Assembly (NCBI RefSeq): GCF_000316685.1
Contig: NC_019680.1
Span: forward strand, 2,171,501 to 2,235,500
Direction of reading: 5' to 3'
Source of the DNA: Synechococcus sp. PCC 6312
GTDB lineage: Bacteria > Cyanobacteriota > Cyanobacteriia > Thermosynechococcales > Thermosynechococcaceae
DNA length: 64,000 bases
The notes beneath the pieces were generated by a model that was given only the letters and a program-made list of their open reading frames with translations, was not told the DNA's origin and made no database searches. Made by a program: the position numbers and the translations under genes. This document shows positions 26,593 to 35,359 of the stretch, in pieces (position 1 is the first letter of the stretch; each line of letters starts with the position of its first letter).

Positions 26593-28527
26593 TTAAATTT
26601 GTTTTTCTAATAAGTAGCGGTATCGTGGTTCGAGGTTTAAGGACTGAGAGGCGGTATCGCTCTTCCCGTTTAATGACCAATATTCCATTAAGGTTTGCCC
26701 CAGGGCCCAGGCCTGCGCAGCGAGAGTGCCTTCATCTAACAACAGCAACGGCCAAATTTGGGCCAAGTTAAAGTTATGGATGGTGCGGGTATCCCCTAAA
26801 AGGCTAAACAACTCAAAAGCCATTTGCACTTTACCAAGAATCACTGGAGATTTTTCCAAGGGAAGTTTTTCAGCTAAAACCCAAGCCGCGGCGGGAGAAC
26901 CGGTTAAAAAGGTGGAGATAAATTGCAGCAACGGGCCTTTGAGTAAACTGGTGACCCCTTGGGCTGACCCCATAACCAGGGCATAGCGATCAATAATTTG
27001 GCGCGCTGCCGTCACCCGTAAATCCCGATTTTTTAAACATCGTCCCAGTCGCGCCTGTTTGGCCGGATCAATCAGTCCTAAGAGGGTTTCAATCAGTTCC
27101 ATATCACCCCAGGCCTGGCGGTCGCGACTCGGATCAGCCATCACCATTGGGAGTAAATGGGTCGTACAGGCCTGGAAATGGTCGCGGCGGTAACTCAGGG
27201 CCTCCCGCATCGCCAATTCTTTAGGACGCTGGCCATGTTGCCAATCATAGGGGGGCTGCCATTCCCGGATCGGGCGCAGTTTATCCACTTGACTGACGAG
27301 AATCACAATTGGCATTTCTGGGGTGGCCGCTTTGACCCGTCCCAAAAACTCCAGATCCATCTGCAAGGCAGGGTCGAGCACAGGAGTAACCAAAATCAGG
27401 GCATCGGTCTTTTGGAGAGCGTTCACCACCTGAGCCTGGTAATCAGGACGATTAATTTGCTCGTAGCCAGGACTGTCCCAAAGAATCAGATCCTCACCTT
27501 GGGGATTTTGCCAGTGATAACTACTTAACTCAGCGGTATTTGGCAAAACATTGGTCTGGGTTTGGGGCGTGGTGAAGAGGGTGTTAATCAGGCTACTTTT
27601 TCCGGCTCCGGTGCGGCCAGCAATTAAGAGGTTCAGGGGGGCCGCTGCGAGTTGGTTCAGATCACTGGCCTGGGTGAGAATGTCCGCCAGGGTTTCGGTT
27701 TGGGGAGTTTTTACCGTTAGGATCGGGTCGGGCAGGCTTGGCAGGGTGGTCTTACTCCCGTAGAGGGCCATCGCTCGAATTCCCAAAGCTCGGAGGGTTT
27801 GCTCCCGTAATAGTTGCCCCAGGTTGGCTAAGAGTTCCTGATTAGCTTTGGTTTGACTGCCTTGGGTCGCGACTTTTGTCACCGCCACGGCCGGATTCGT
27901 GATCCACTGCACCCAGTTCCAGGCCTGGAGTCCCCACCGCGCCGCCGGAGCCAGTTTTTCATAGATTTCATAGGCTTGAATGGCTTGCCCAACCGTAACT
28001 CGATTTAGAACCGGCCCCAAGGTCATCATCCAACGATCCACATCCTCCACGGTGTCGCGCATCAACCGATAGGCCTGGGGAACGTAGATATGGAGCAAAG
28101 GCCGCTTGACAGTCGGGTTATAGACCAAAGCCACTTCTGTCAGTAAGGCCTGCATCCGTTGCCAAAACAGGGGCCAGTTATCCCAAGGGGGCGGATCATT
28201 GCGGGCGGTCTGGAGCAGAGATTGAATCCGGGCCTGGGCCTGTTGATCTTGTGCAGAGGTGGCAGGGGTTGAACGCAGGACCTGGGGAGAGAAATCAGTC
28301 GTGAGCAGTTCTGTTTCCGCCGATGGAGCTAACCAACGCAAAAGGAGTAACCGCCAGGCCAGGAGCATGACAATCACCACTGCCCACAGCCAATCCAGAC
28401 CCCAGGTATGAATTTGGATCATCGCCGCAGTCGTCACCAGGCCCCCCACCGCCACTATCGGTAAGGCCAACACGCCAATCTGCCAGCTTTGGAGTTTGAT
28501 CATGGTCTGCTTTGGGAAAACTCTCAT
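26593..28527 (-). CDS. Membrane-anchored dynamin/Era-like GTPase family protein
   Basis: A 644-residue protein. Two N-terminal membrane helices (about residues 15-36 and 43-60) precede a helical region. The G domain has G1 GRTGAGKSSLINTLF (about 305-319), G3 WDSPGYEQ, and G4 SQVDK. The C-terminal 170 residues are helical with a hydrophobic stretch near LLQFISTFLTGSPAAAWVLA. Large cyanobacterial GTPases of this type are often listed as DUF697-like or GTPase family proteins with no known task. Start may be 28527 or the ATG at 28503. Confidence 0.87.
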   Translation of the reverse strand: MRVFPKQTMIKLQSWQIGVLALPIVAVGGLVTTAAMIQIHTWGLDWLWAVVIVMLLAWRLLLLRWLAPSAETELLTTDFSPQVLRSTPATSAQDQQAQARIQSLLQTARNDPPPWDNWPLFWQRMQALLTEVALVYNPTVKRPLLHIYVPQAYRLMRDTVEDVDRWMMTLGPVLNRVTVGQAIQAYEIYEKLAPAARWGLQAWNWVQWITNPAVAVTKVATQGSQTKANQELLANLGQLLREQTLRALGIRAMALYGSKTTLPSLPDPILTVKTPQTETLADILTQASDLNQLAAAPLNLLIAGRTGAGKSSLINTLFTTPQTQTNVLPNTAELSSYHWQNPQGEDLILWDSPGYEQINRPDYQAQVVNALQKTDALILVTPVLDPALQMDLEFLGRVKAATPEMPIVILVSQVDKLRPIREWQPPYDWQHGQRPKELAMREALSYRRDHFQACTTHLLPMVMADPSRDRQAWGDMELIETLLGLIDPAKQARLGRCLKNRDLRVTAARQIIDRYALVMGSAQGVTSLLKGPLLQFISTFLTGSPAAAWVLAEKLPLEKSPVILGKVQMAFELFSLLGDTRTIHNFNLAQIWPLLLLDEGTLAAQAWALGQTLMEYWSLNGKSDTASQSLNLEPRYRYLLEKQI

Positions 28528-28598
28528 TTACTCTAGCCAAGTCTCCCCAACCCTGAGCAAGATGAGTCCCCCAGGTTAGAACTCCAGATTTCCAGTCC

Positions 28599-28822
28599 AG
28601 AACTCCATCATTTGACCTCAAAGCTAGAATCACCAAGCTCAGAACTCCATCATTTGACCTCAAAGCTAGAATCACCAAGCTCAGAACTCCATCATTTGAC
28701 CTCAAAGCTAGAATCACCAAGCTCAGAACTCCATCATTTGACCTCAAAGCTAGAATCACCAAGCTCAAAGCTCCATCATTTGACCTCAAAGCTAGAATCA
28801 CCACGCTTAAAGCTCCATCAAG
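28599..28822. repeat. 42-bp tandem repeat, five copies plus a partial
   Basis: Five adjoining 42-base units begin at 28599, 28641, 28683, 28725 and 28767, each starting AGAACTCCATCATTTGACC or, in the fifth, AAAGCTCCATCATTTGACC. A truncated sixth follows. The first four units are almost identical. The unit length is a multiple of three, so both strands stay open through the array, giving 14-residue repeats, but no convincing start signal exists. It lies in the gap between the GTPase gene and the GH9 gene; the rest of 28528-29080 shows no gene. Confidence 0.93.
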
Positions 28823-29080
28823 CCTCTTCATGAGAGACAGAGCATCCCAGCGACAGGAAATTTGAAAAAAATATGTTTAAGTCAGGAACTTTGATGATCA
28901 TGGTTCGTCAATGCTATGGTTCTCAGAGTAAAACCTCAAAAAAATTCTGACTGCATTCCCCTGGCATCTAAACAGACAGATGTTATGTTGATGATCTTGT
29001 GAAAAATTGGGTTGATTTTGATCACTAATCACTGCGCATAGAGTTTTTCTATATCGCTACCTTTGGCATGGAATTCAATT

Positions 29081-32000
29081 ATGAGTAATGTTCTCTATAC
29101 TGTTACGGAAACTTGGCAAAATGGATTCAATGGAAAATTAGCTGTCGGGAGTCCAACCCAAACCTTAAAAGGCTGGACTGTGACATTTGATGCCTCCTTT
29201 ACTATCACCAACATCTGGAATGCAGAAATTGTCAGTCGCCAAGGCAGCCGCTACACAATTCGTTTTGCTGAGTGGAATCAAACCATTGCCCCAGGCCAAG
29301 TTGTCAATGTCGGATTCACCGCTAACTATACCGGGACAACTCCGCCACCTGTGACTAATCTCAACCTGACGACCACAACCACCCCCGCCCCTGCACCGCT
29401 ACCAACTCTCAGTATCAATGACTTATCCATTGGGGAAGATAAGGGAAATGCAGTTTTTACCGTGACTCTCTCCCAGGCCAGCACGACCCCAGTTACAGTC
29501 AGTTTTGCTACTACCAACGGAACAGCGATTGCGAGTCAAGACTATACCAGTCGCACCGGAACCCTCACCTTCAATCCGGGGGAACGTTCCAAAACCATTA
29601 GTGTTCCAATTTTGAATGATACCCTTGTCGAGAACAACGAAACCTTTACAGTCCGCCTCAGTAATGCTCAACAGGCCACGATTGCGAAAACCACAGGCAC
29701 AGCCACAATCACCGATAATGATGTGCCCCCATCGCCGCCCTTACCAACCCTGAGTATCAATGATGTTTCAGTTGGTGAAGATCGGGGAAATGGGGTGTTT
29801 ACAGTCAGTCTTTCTCAGGCTAGCACAACCCCCGTTACCGTTAGTTTTGCCACTGCCAATGGAACCGCCACCGCCGGACAAGACTACACCAGCCGCACCG
29901 GAACCCTCACCTTCAATCCGGGAGAACGTTCCAAAACCATTAGTGTTCCAATTTTGAACGACACCCTTGTCGAGAACAACGAAACCTTTACAGTCCGCCT
30001 CAGTAATTCTCAACAGGCTACGATTGCGAAAACCACGGGTACAGCCACAATTATTGATAACGATATTGCCCCTCCACCGCTACCTAATCAAGCCGTGACG
30101 TTTAATATTGTTAGTGATTGGAATTCGGGCTTTACGGGTAACTTCAACATCACCAATCGGGCGACCCAAACCGTCAATGGCTGGACATTAAAATTTGATG
30201 CCCCATTCACGATCACGAACATTTGGAATGCTGAAATTGTTAGCCGTCAGGGCAATACCTATACGATTAAAAATGCCAGCTTTAATGGCACCCTAAACCC
30301 CAACCAAACCATTTCCTTTGGCTTCAATGGCAACAATCCGAACAATGTCACCACGCCCCCCAGCAATTTGGTCTTTAATGGTAACTCGATCCAACCCCCG
30401 CCTTCACTGCCCACTCTCACGGTCAACGATCTGACGGTTACGGAAGGCCTCAATGCCAATGCTGTTTTTACGGTTAACCTCTCCCAGGCCAGCAGTAACA
30501 GCATCACCGTCAACTATGGCACCCAATCCGGAACTGCCACCGCCGGTCAAGACTTTACCAACCGCACCGGAACCCTCACCTTTGCCCCTGGGGAAACCAG
30601 CAAAACCATTGCAATTCCGATTATTGATGACACGCTCCAGGAATATCCGGAAACCTTTAGCCTAGTTCTCAGCAGCCCCACCCAGGCCACCCTAGCCAAA
30701 GCCACCGGAACCGGAACCATTATTAGCAATGAAGTCCCGGCAGCAAAATTCAATTATGGGGAAGCCCTGCAAAAATCCTTTCTGTTCTATGAAGCCAACC
30801 GCTCTGGAGCCTTACCTCCCACAAATCGGATTGATTGGCGCGGCAATTCAGCCTTGAACGATGGCCAAGATGTCGGCCGGGATTTAACGGGTGGCTATTA
30901 CGATGCCGGGGATCATGGGAAATTTGGCTTACCGATGGCGGCCTCGATGACCATGCTGGCCTGGGGCGGGTTGGAATATACCCCGGCCTACACCCGAAGC
31001 GGCCAACTGGATGAACTCCTCAGCACGATCAAATGGGGCACAGATTATATTCTCAAGGCCCACGAAACCGACAGCCAAGGGACGAAAGCCTTTTGGGGCC
31101 AGGTGGGCCGACCATCTTTAGACCATGCCTATTGGGGTGCGCCGGAAAATATGACCATGGCCCGGCCTGCCTTTAAGATTGATCGCCAAAATCCCGGATC
31201 CGATCTCGCTGGGGAATCCGCTGCTACCTTGGCCGCCGCGTCGATGTTGTTTAAGGCTTCTAATCCCCAATACGCGAATTTATTGCTGCAAAATGCGATT
31301 CAACTCTATAACTTTGCTGATCAATACCGGGGTAAATATTCCGACAGCATTCCCGAAATTCAAAACTACTACAACTCTTGGAGCGGCTTTAATGATGAAC
31401 TGGCCTGGGGGGCAACTTGGCTCTATAAGGCAACGGGGAATACCTCCTACTTAACCAAGGCGGAATCCCTCTACAACGGCATTGGTCGCGGCTGGACGCA
31501 AAACTGGGACGATAAATCCTACGGTGTGGGGGTGTTGCTGGCCCAAGAAACGGGTAAGAGTCGCTACAAAACCGATGTGGAAAATTGGCTGGATTATTGG
31601 TCAGATCGCAGCGGCAACGGGATTTCCTATACCTCTGGGGGCCTGGCCTGGTTGACTCAATGGGGGTCGAATCGCTATGCGGCCAATACGGCGATGCTGG
31701 CGGGCATTTATGCGGATACCGTCAATGACAAAAATGGCCGCTACGCCAACTTAGCTAAGAGCCAAATTGATTATCTCCTCGGTGACAACCCCCGCAACTT
31801 TAGCTACATGGTCGGCTTTGGGACAAATTACGCCCTGAATCCCCATCATCGCGGCGCATCAGGAGTGACTAACATTAATGATCCTCTCCCCAATCGCCAT
31901 ATTCTCTACGGTGCTCTTGTGGGTGGCCCGACCTCTGCCAATGATTTTGCCTATCAAGATCAGCGGAATGACTATGTGGCTAATGAGGTGGCCTTAGACT

Positions 32001-32122
32001 ACAACGCGGGTTTAACAGGTGCTCTGGCGCGGATGTATCAACAGTTTGGCGGCAATCCCTTAACGGATGGTCAACTCAATAGCTTGCCAGGGATTACCAT
32101 TCCGAATGTCGGGGGGGTTTGA
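29081..32122 (+). CDS. Modular cellulase: CBM2, two Calx-beta, CBM2, Calx-beta, glycoside hydrolase family 9
   Basis: About 1013 residues from the ATG at 29081 (a TTG at 29063 is in frame). Order: CBM2 (about 1-90), Calx-beta (about 110-215), Calx-beta (about 223-330), CBM2 (about 338-440), Calx-beta (about 445-552), GH9 catalytic domain (about 557-1000). GH9 residues fit: aspartates 608 and 611 in GGYYDAGDHGKF and glutamate 969 in NEVALDYNAG; NPHHRGASG is also present. It should cut beta-1,4-glucans. No N-terminal signal peptide is visible, so export may use another route such as type I secretion. Calx-beta copies are nearly identical in DNA. Confidence 0.93.
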   Translation: MSNVLYTVTETWQNGFNGKLAVGSPTQTLKGWTVTFDASFTITNIWNAEIVSRQGSRYTIRFAEWNQTIAPGQVVNVGFTANYTGTTPPPVTNLNLTTTTTPAPAPLPTLSINDLSIGEDKGNAVFTVTLSQASTTPVTVSFATTNGTAIASQDYTSRTGTLTFNPGERSKTISVPILNDTLVENNETFTVRLSNAQQATIAKTTGTATITDNDVPPSPPLPTLSINDVSVGEDRGNGVFTVSLSQASTTPVTVSFATANGTATAGQDYTSRTGTLTFNPGERSKTISVPILNDTLVENNETFTVRLSNSQQATIAKTTGTATIIDNDIAPPPLPNQAVTFNIVSDWNSGFTGNFNITNRATQTVNGWTLKFDAPFTITNIWNAEIVSRQGNTYTIKNASFNGTLNPNQTISFGFNGNNPNNVTTPPSNLVFNGNSIQPPPSLPTLTVNDLTVTEGLNANAVFTVNLSQASSNSITVNYGTQSGTATAGQDFTNRTGTLTFAPGETSKTIAIPIIDDTLQEYPETFSLVLSSPTQATLAKATGTGTIISNEVPAAKFNYGEALQKSFLFYEANRSGALPPTNRIDWRGNSALNDGQDVGRDLTGGYYDAGDHGKFGLPMAASMTMLAWGGLEYTPAYTRSGQLDELLSTIKWGTDYILKAHETDSQGTKAFWGQVGRPSLDHAYWGAPENMTMARPAFKIDRQNPGSDLAGESAATLAAASMLFKASNPQYANLLLQNAIQLYNFADQYRGKYSDSIPEIQNYYNSWSGFNDELAWGATWLYKATGNTSYLTKAESLYNGIGRGWTQNWDDKSYGVGVLLAQETGKSRYKTDVENWLDYWSDRSGNGISYTSGGLAWLTQWGSNRYAANTAMLAGIYADTVNDKNGRYANLAKSQIDYLLGDNPRNFSYMVGFGTNYALNPHHRGASGVTNINDPLPNRHILYGALVGGPTSANDFAYQDQRNDYVANEVALDYNAGLTGALARMYQQFGGNPLTDGQLNSLPGITIPNVGGV
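29401..30084 (+). repeat. Direct duplication of a 342-bp Calx-beta-encoding unit
   Basis: Two consecutive units begin at about 29401 and 29743, both opening with ACCAAC-CT-AGTATCAATGA and sharing long near-identical blocks such as CCGGAACCCTCACCTTCAAT and ACCATTAGTGTTCCAATTTT. The 342-base spacing is 114 codons, preserving frame. The high identity, including silent sites, points to a recent duplication or gene conversion. Confidence 0.88.
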
Positions 32123-32262
32123 GCCTCTTTTGACTGAGAAAATGGCGTGACTCAGGCTGGCCTGGACAAGTCATAAAACCCTTGATTCGCTTATTTTGGC
32201 TGGTTCTATTTGTCTTAACAGAGTAACCCTAAGAAACTGAGGGCCGGTTTTAGTCACCCTGT

Positions 32263-32922
32263 TTATTCCCTGTTTCCCTTGATTAACCGTTGAATCCGTT
32301 GCCGGACGCTTTTGAGCCAGGTTGTTTCTCCCATCTCCGAAGCTTGCTGAATCATCTCTAACACCTCTGGCCTGGGCAATAGAGGCAATGCCGCCGACTG
32401 TTCAACGGTTTGATAGCCATTGGCAGACAGGACATAAAACAGCAGTTCCCGCCCATCAAATCGCCAAATCTCCGTAACTCCCAAGAGTTTATAAATTTCA
32501 ATCCGATTTAAGGAACTGCTGGTGATGTCAATTTCTAGGACCAAGTCGGGGGGTGGATCGGTTGCTAAGTCCAGTTGCATCTGCCCTCGGACAATTCCTT
32601 CATGCTGAATGTAATAACACTCATCGGCCTCAATCCCGCGGGCTAAATCAGCGCGACTCCAAGTACAAGACCCCAAGCTACGAATTTCAATCCCTAGTTC
32701 TTCCGTTGTTGCTTCAATCATTCGCCCGATGATCCGCTTGTAGGACTCATGTTCTGGCAAAGGCACCATAATCTCTAATTGTCCGTTGTCGTAGGCGATA
32801 CGGGGACGTTGTTGCGCAAGAATTTCCGCCAGGAGGGCTTGATAGGTCAGCCAACTCACCCCATGTAAAACCAACCGTTGCTCGGCGGGGATTGCTTTTT
32901 TTGTCAGTAGGCCTGAGGACAT
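32263..32922 (-). CDS. Uma2 family (DUF820) putative endonuclease
   Basis: From the ATG at 32922, preceded by GGGGAG, about 219 residues; an in-frame TTG at 32934 is possible. The PD-(D/E)xK-like fold of this family is visible: PRIAYDNGQLEIM near residue 45, DPPPDLVLEIDIT near 125 and YKLLGVTEIWRFDG near 148. In this protein the core acidic motif reads LVLEIDI, where the usual lysine-equivalent is not obvious. Uma2 genes occur in many copies in cyanobacteria; function is unproven. A second member lies at 60447-61031. Confidence 0.9.
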   Translation of the reverse strand: MSSGLLTKKAIPAEQRLVLHGVSWLTYQALLAEILAQQRPRIAYDNGQLEIMVPLPEHESYKRIIGRMIEATTEELGIEIRSLGSCTWSRADLARGIEADECYYIQHEGIVRGQMQLDLATDPPPDLVLEIDITSSSLNRIEIYKLLGVTEIWRFDGRELLFYVLSANGYQTVEQSAALPLLPRPEVLEMIQQASEMGETTWLKSVRQRIQRLIKGNRE

Positions 32923-32937
32923 CACTCTCCCCAATCT

Positions 32938-33282
32938 TTAATATTCATCTCCTTCATCCTCCCGGACTAACCATTCTTGAAAGGACTGGGAATCATCCCC
33001 CAGAATTTCGATGGCTTCTTGGCGCTGGCGTTCGGCGTGTTGATATTTTTGCCGGGTGCGAGCATCTGATGACCAAATGGGGCGGGGGGCTTCCGATTCA
33101 GTTTCCACTAAGACAGTCGCTAATTCAACCAGAGGATGGTCAGCAAAAAATTGGGCAACGGCAATGGCCTGGGGTTGGGTATAACATTCCACTAAGCCAA
33201 GACTCCGGGTGAGATGATCCCAAACCACCTCACCTGCATCTGTAAAGGTCACTTCAACAAAGTATTGGGGAATTTCACTCAT
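32938..33282 (-). CDS. Hypothetical protein paired with Uma2 gene
   Basis: About 114 residues from the ATG at 33282; a GGGTGG stretch lies just upstream. The first half is a mixed alpha/beta region (YFVEVTFTDAGEVVWDHL, QAIAVAQFFADHPLVELATV) and the second half is polar and helical (RTRQKYQHAERQRQEAIEIL), ending in acidic residues. I do not recognise the family. It ends 15 bases before the Uma2 start, so the two are probably cotranscribed. Confidence 0.7.
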   Translation of the reverse strand: MSEIPQYFVEVTFTDAGEVVWDHLTRSLGLVECYTQPQAIAVAQFFADHPLVELATVLVETESEAPRPIWSSDARTRQKYQHAERQRQEAIEILGDDSQSFQEWLVREDEGDEY

Positions 33283-33435
33283 GTCCACCCACCCTTAACG
33301 TCAACTTTACGAAGTTCACCTATAGTTGGCATAACTTTAAACACAGATTTTCTGATTTCGATAATATTTTATCTCACTTCATCCCATAGTCTTGCCTGCT
33401 GCCGTTTTTAGTTATCGCTACCCAGGCCTGGAGTT

Positions 33436-35334
33436 ATGTTTACCCCTCCCCAAAACGTTGTCAAGTTCCTGCGTAAACATTGGCGCTCTGGAATCTTATT
33501 TCTCATTGGCCTGTTAATTGCTCTGATTGGTGTAACTCAGTGCCAGCGGGAAGAACTCAAGATTGGGGGGCTTTCACCTTTACCACAACATCCCTACATC
33601 AAGGCCCACATGAATCATGACCAGGCCTTTACCTATACCGAACCTTATCGAGACATGACCCGAGAAGGGGAGAACTTTGAGCAGATCATGATTGATGGGA
33701 TTAAAGGGGCAAAATTTTCGATTGACTTTGCGGTGCAGGAATTTCGTTTACCCCTCCTGGCCCAGGCCTTGGTGGAGCGCAAAAAAGCCGGGGTGAATGT
33801 CCGGGTCGTAATGGAAAATACCTATTCCCGCACTTGGGCTAGCTACAGCCAGGGAGAATTAGATAGCCTTGGCTCCCACATGCAAGATCGCTATCGAGAT
33901 TGGCTGAACCTTGTCGATACCAATGGAGATGGGCGGGCCTCGGACTCCGAACTAGGGGAACGAGATGCGATTACGATTCTGAATCAGGGGGGAGTTCCTT
34001 GGATTGATGATACAGCGGATGGCTCGGCAGGCAGTATGCTGATGCACCACAAGTTTATCGTCATTGATGGACAACAGGTGATTGCCACTTCAGCCAACTT
34101 TACCCTCAGTGATGTGCATGGGGACATTGGTGCGCCGGATACCCGCGGGAATGCTAACTCGTTGCTGGATATTGACAGCCCCCAATTAGCTGCTTTGTTT
34201 ATCGAAGAATTTAACATCATGTGGGGAGATGGGCCTGGGGGAAAACTGGATAGCCTGTTTGGGGTCAAAAAGCCTTTTCGGCCAACCCAGCGTGTGCAAA
34301 TTGGCGATGCCACAGTGGATGTGAAATTTTCCCCTGCCTCCCGCCGCATTCCTTGGGAAGACACCACCAATGGCTTGATTAACCATGTCTTTACCACGGC
34401 TCGCAAATCCATTGATATGGCTCTGTTTGTTTTTTCCGATCAGCAACTGGTCAATACCTTAGAAGCCAAGCATAGCAGCGGTATTGGGATTCGGACGTTG
34501 GTAGATCCCGGCTTTGTCTATCGAGATTTTAGTGAGGCTCTGGATATGCTCGGGGTGGCAATGGCGAATACAGGTCAGGCCAAGCGGGGAAAATGTTACT
34601 ACGAAGCGGGCAACCGGCCTTGGACTAACCCAATTCAAACAGTCGGAACACCTGATTTACCCAAGGGGGACAAGCTGCACCACAAATATGGGGTCATTGA
34701 TAGCCAAACGGTGATTATGGGGTCTCACAACTGGTCAGAAGCGGCAAACCGAGGCAATGACGAATATCTGCTTGTGGTGTATCACCCGACTGTAGCGGCT
34801 CATTATGTCCGGGAATTTGAGCGACTCTATGCCAATGCCAAGCTGGGCTTACCGGATGGGATCAAAACCAAAATTGCCAAACAATTACAAGACTGTGACG
34901 GCAAAATTGAAACCCGGACGGCGGCTACTGGCTCAAGTCGGCAACGGACTTCTGTGAGTTCGGAAGAAAGTGGTGTAGTGACGCTTCCAGATATAGGAGC
35001 AGGCGATGAATCCACCACTACGGCCCCTAAGCCGCCCCGCAAACCCCGCACCAAAACTCCAGCTAGTGACCAATCAGCCTCAACTAGTGCGCCAAGCAGT
35101 ACCCGCCGCGAATCCGCTAATGAGCGTTCTACGAGTGCAACCGGGAGCAAGATCAATGTCAATACGGCCTCTGAGTCAGAGTTAACAGACTTGCCGGGAG
35201 TTGGCCCCAAAGTTGCCGCGGCGATTGTCAAGGCCCGATCTGGGAAACCTTTTACATCCCTAGATGATCTTGATGCAGTTCCCGGTATTGGCCCCAAAAT
35301 ACTAGAGCGAATTAAAGACCAAGTTGCGTTTTAA
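33436..35334 (+). CDS. Membrane-anchored phospholipase D-fold protein with EF-hand loop and ComEA-like HhH tail
   Basis: A 632-residue protein. One membrane helix (about 18-36) is followed by the PLD fold. First HKD motif: H204, K206, D211 in MHHKFIVID followed by SANFT; second: LHHKYGVIDSQTVIMGSHNWS near residue 415. Both halves keep the His-Lys-Asp triad, so nuclease or phospholipase activity is likely. A perfect 12-residue EF-hand loop, D161 to E172 (DTNGDGRASDSE), is inserted before the first HKD. After a Ser/Thr-rich linker (about 490-570) two helix-hairpin-helix units (DLPGVGPKVAAAIVKAR, AVPGIGPKILERI) suggest DNA binding. Convergent with ffh. Confidence 0.92.
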   Translation: MFTPPQNVVKFLRKHWRSGILFLIGLLIALIGVTQCQREELKIGGLSPLPQHPYIKAHMNHDQAFTYTEPYRDMTREGENFEQIMIDGIKGAKFSIDFAVQEFRLPLLAQALVERKKAGVNVRVVMENTYSRTWASYSQGELDSLGSHMQDRYRDWLNLVDTNGDGRASDSELGERDAITILNQGGVPWIDDTADGSAGSMLMHHKFIVIDGQQVIATSANFTLSDVHGDIGAPDTRGNANSLLDIDSPQLAALFIEEFNIMWGDGPGGKLDSLFGVKKPFRPTQRVQIGDATVDVKFSPASRRIPWEDTTNGLINHVFTTARKSIDMALFVFSDQQLVNTLEAKHSSGIGIRTLVDPGFVYRDFSEALDMLGVAMANTGQAKRGKCYYEAGNRPWTNPIQTVGTPDLPKGDKLHHKYGVIDSQTVIMGSHNWSEAANRGNDEYLLVVYHPTVAAHYVREFERLYANAKLGLPDGIKTKIAKQLQDCDGKIETRTAATGSSRQRTSVSSEESGVVTLPDIGAGDESTTTAPKPPRKPRTKTPASDQSASTSAPSSTRRESANERSTSATGSKINVNTASESELTDLPGVGPKVAAAIVKARSGKPFTSLDDLDAVPGIGPKILERIKDQVAF

Positions 35335-35359
35335 GTACTTAGGGATTGATTTTTGGGGT

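Noticed and set aside
28599..28822. Tandem repeats as a CRISPR array
   Set aside because: Units are contiguous with no spacers, and no cas genes are near.
28295..28831. Minus-strand frame of 14-residue SLVILALRSNDG repeats
   Set aside because: It runs into the coding strand of the GTPase gene in another frame and exists because the repeat unit is 42 bases. No ribosome-binding site or folded domain.
34827..35297. Minus-strand frame over the linker of the PLD-fold gene
   Set aside because: It mirrors the Ser/Thr-rich linker and the helix-hairpin-helix codons; no start signal.
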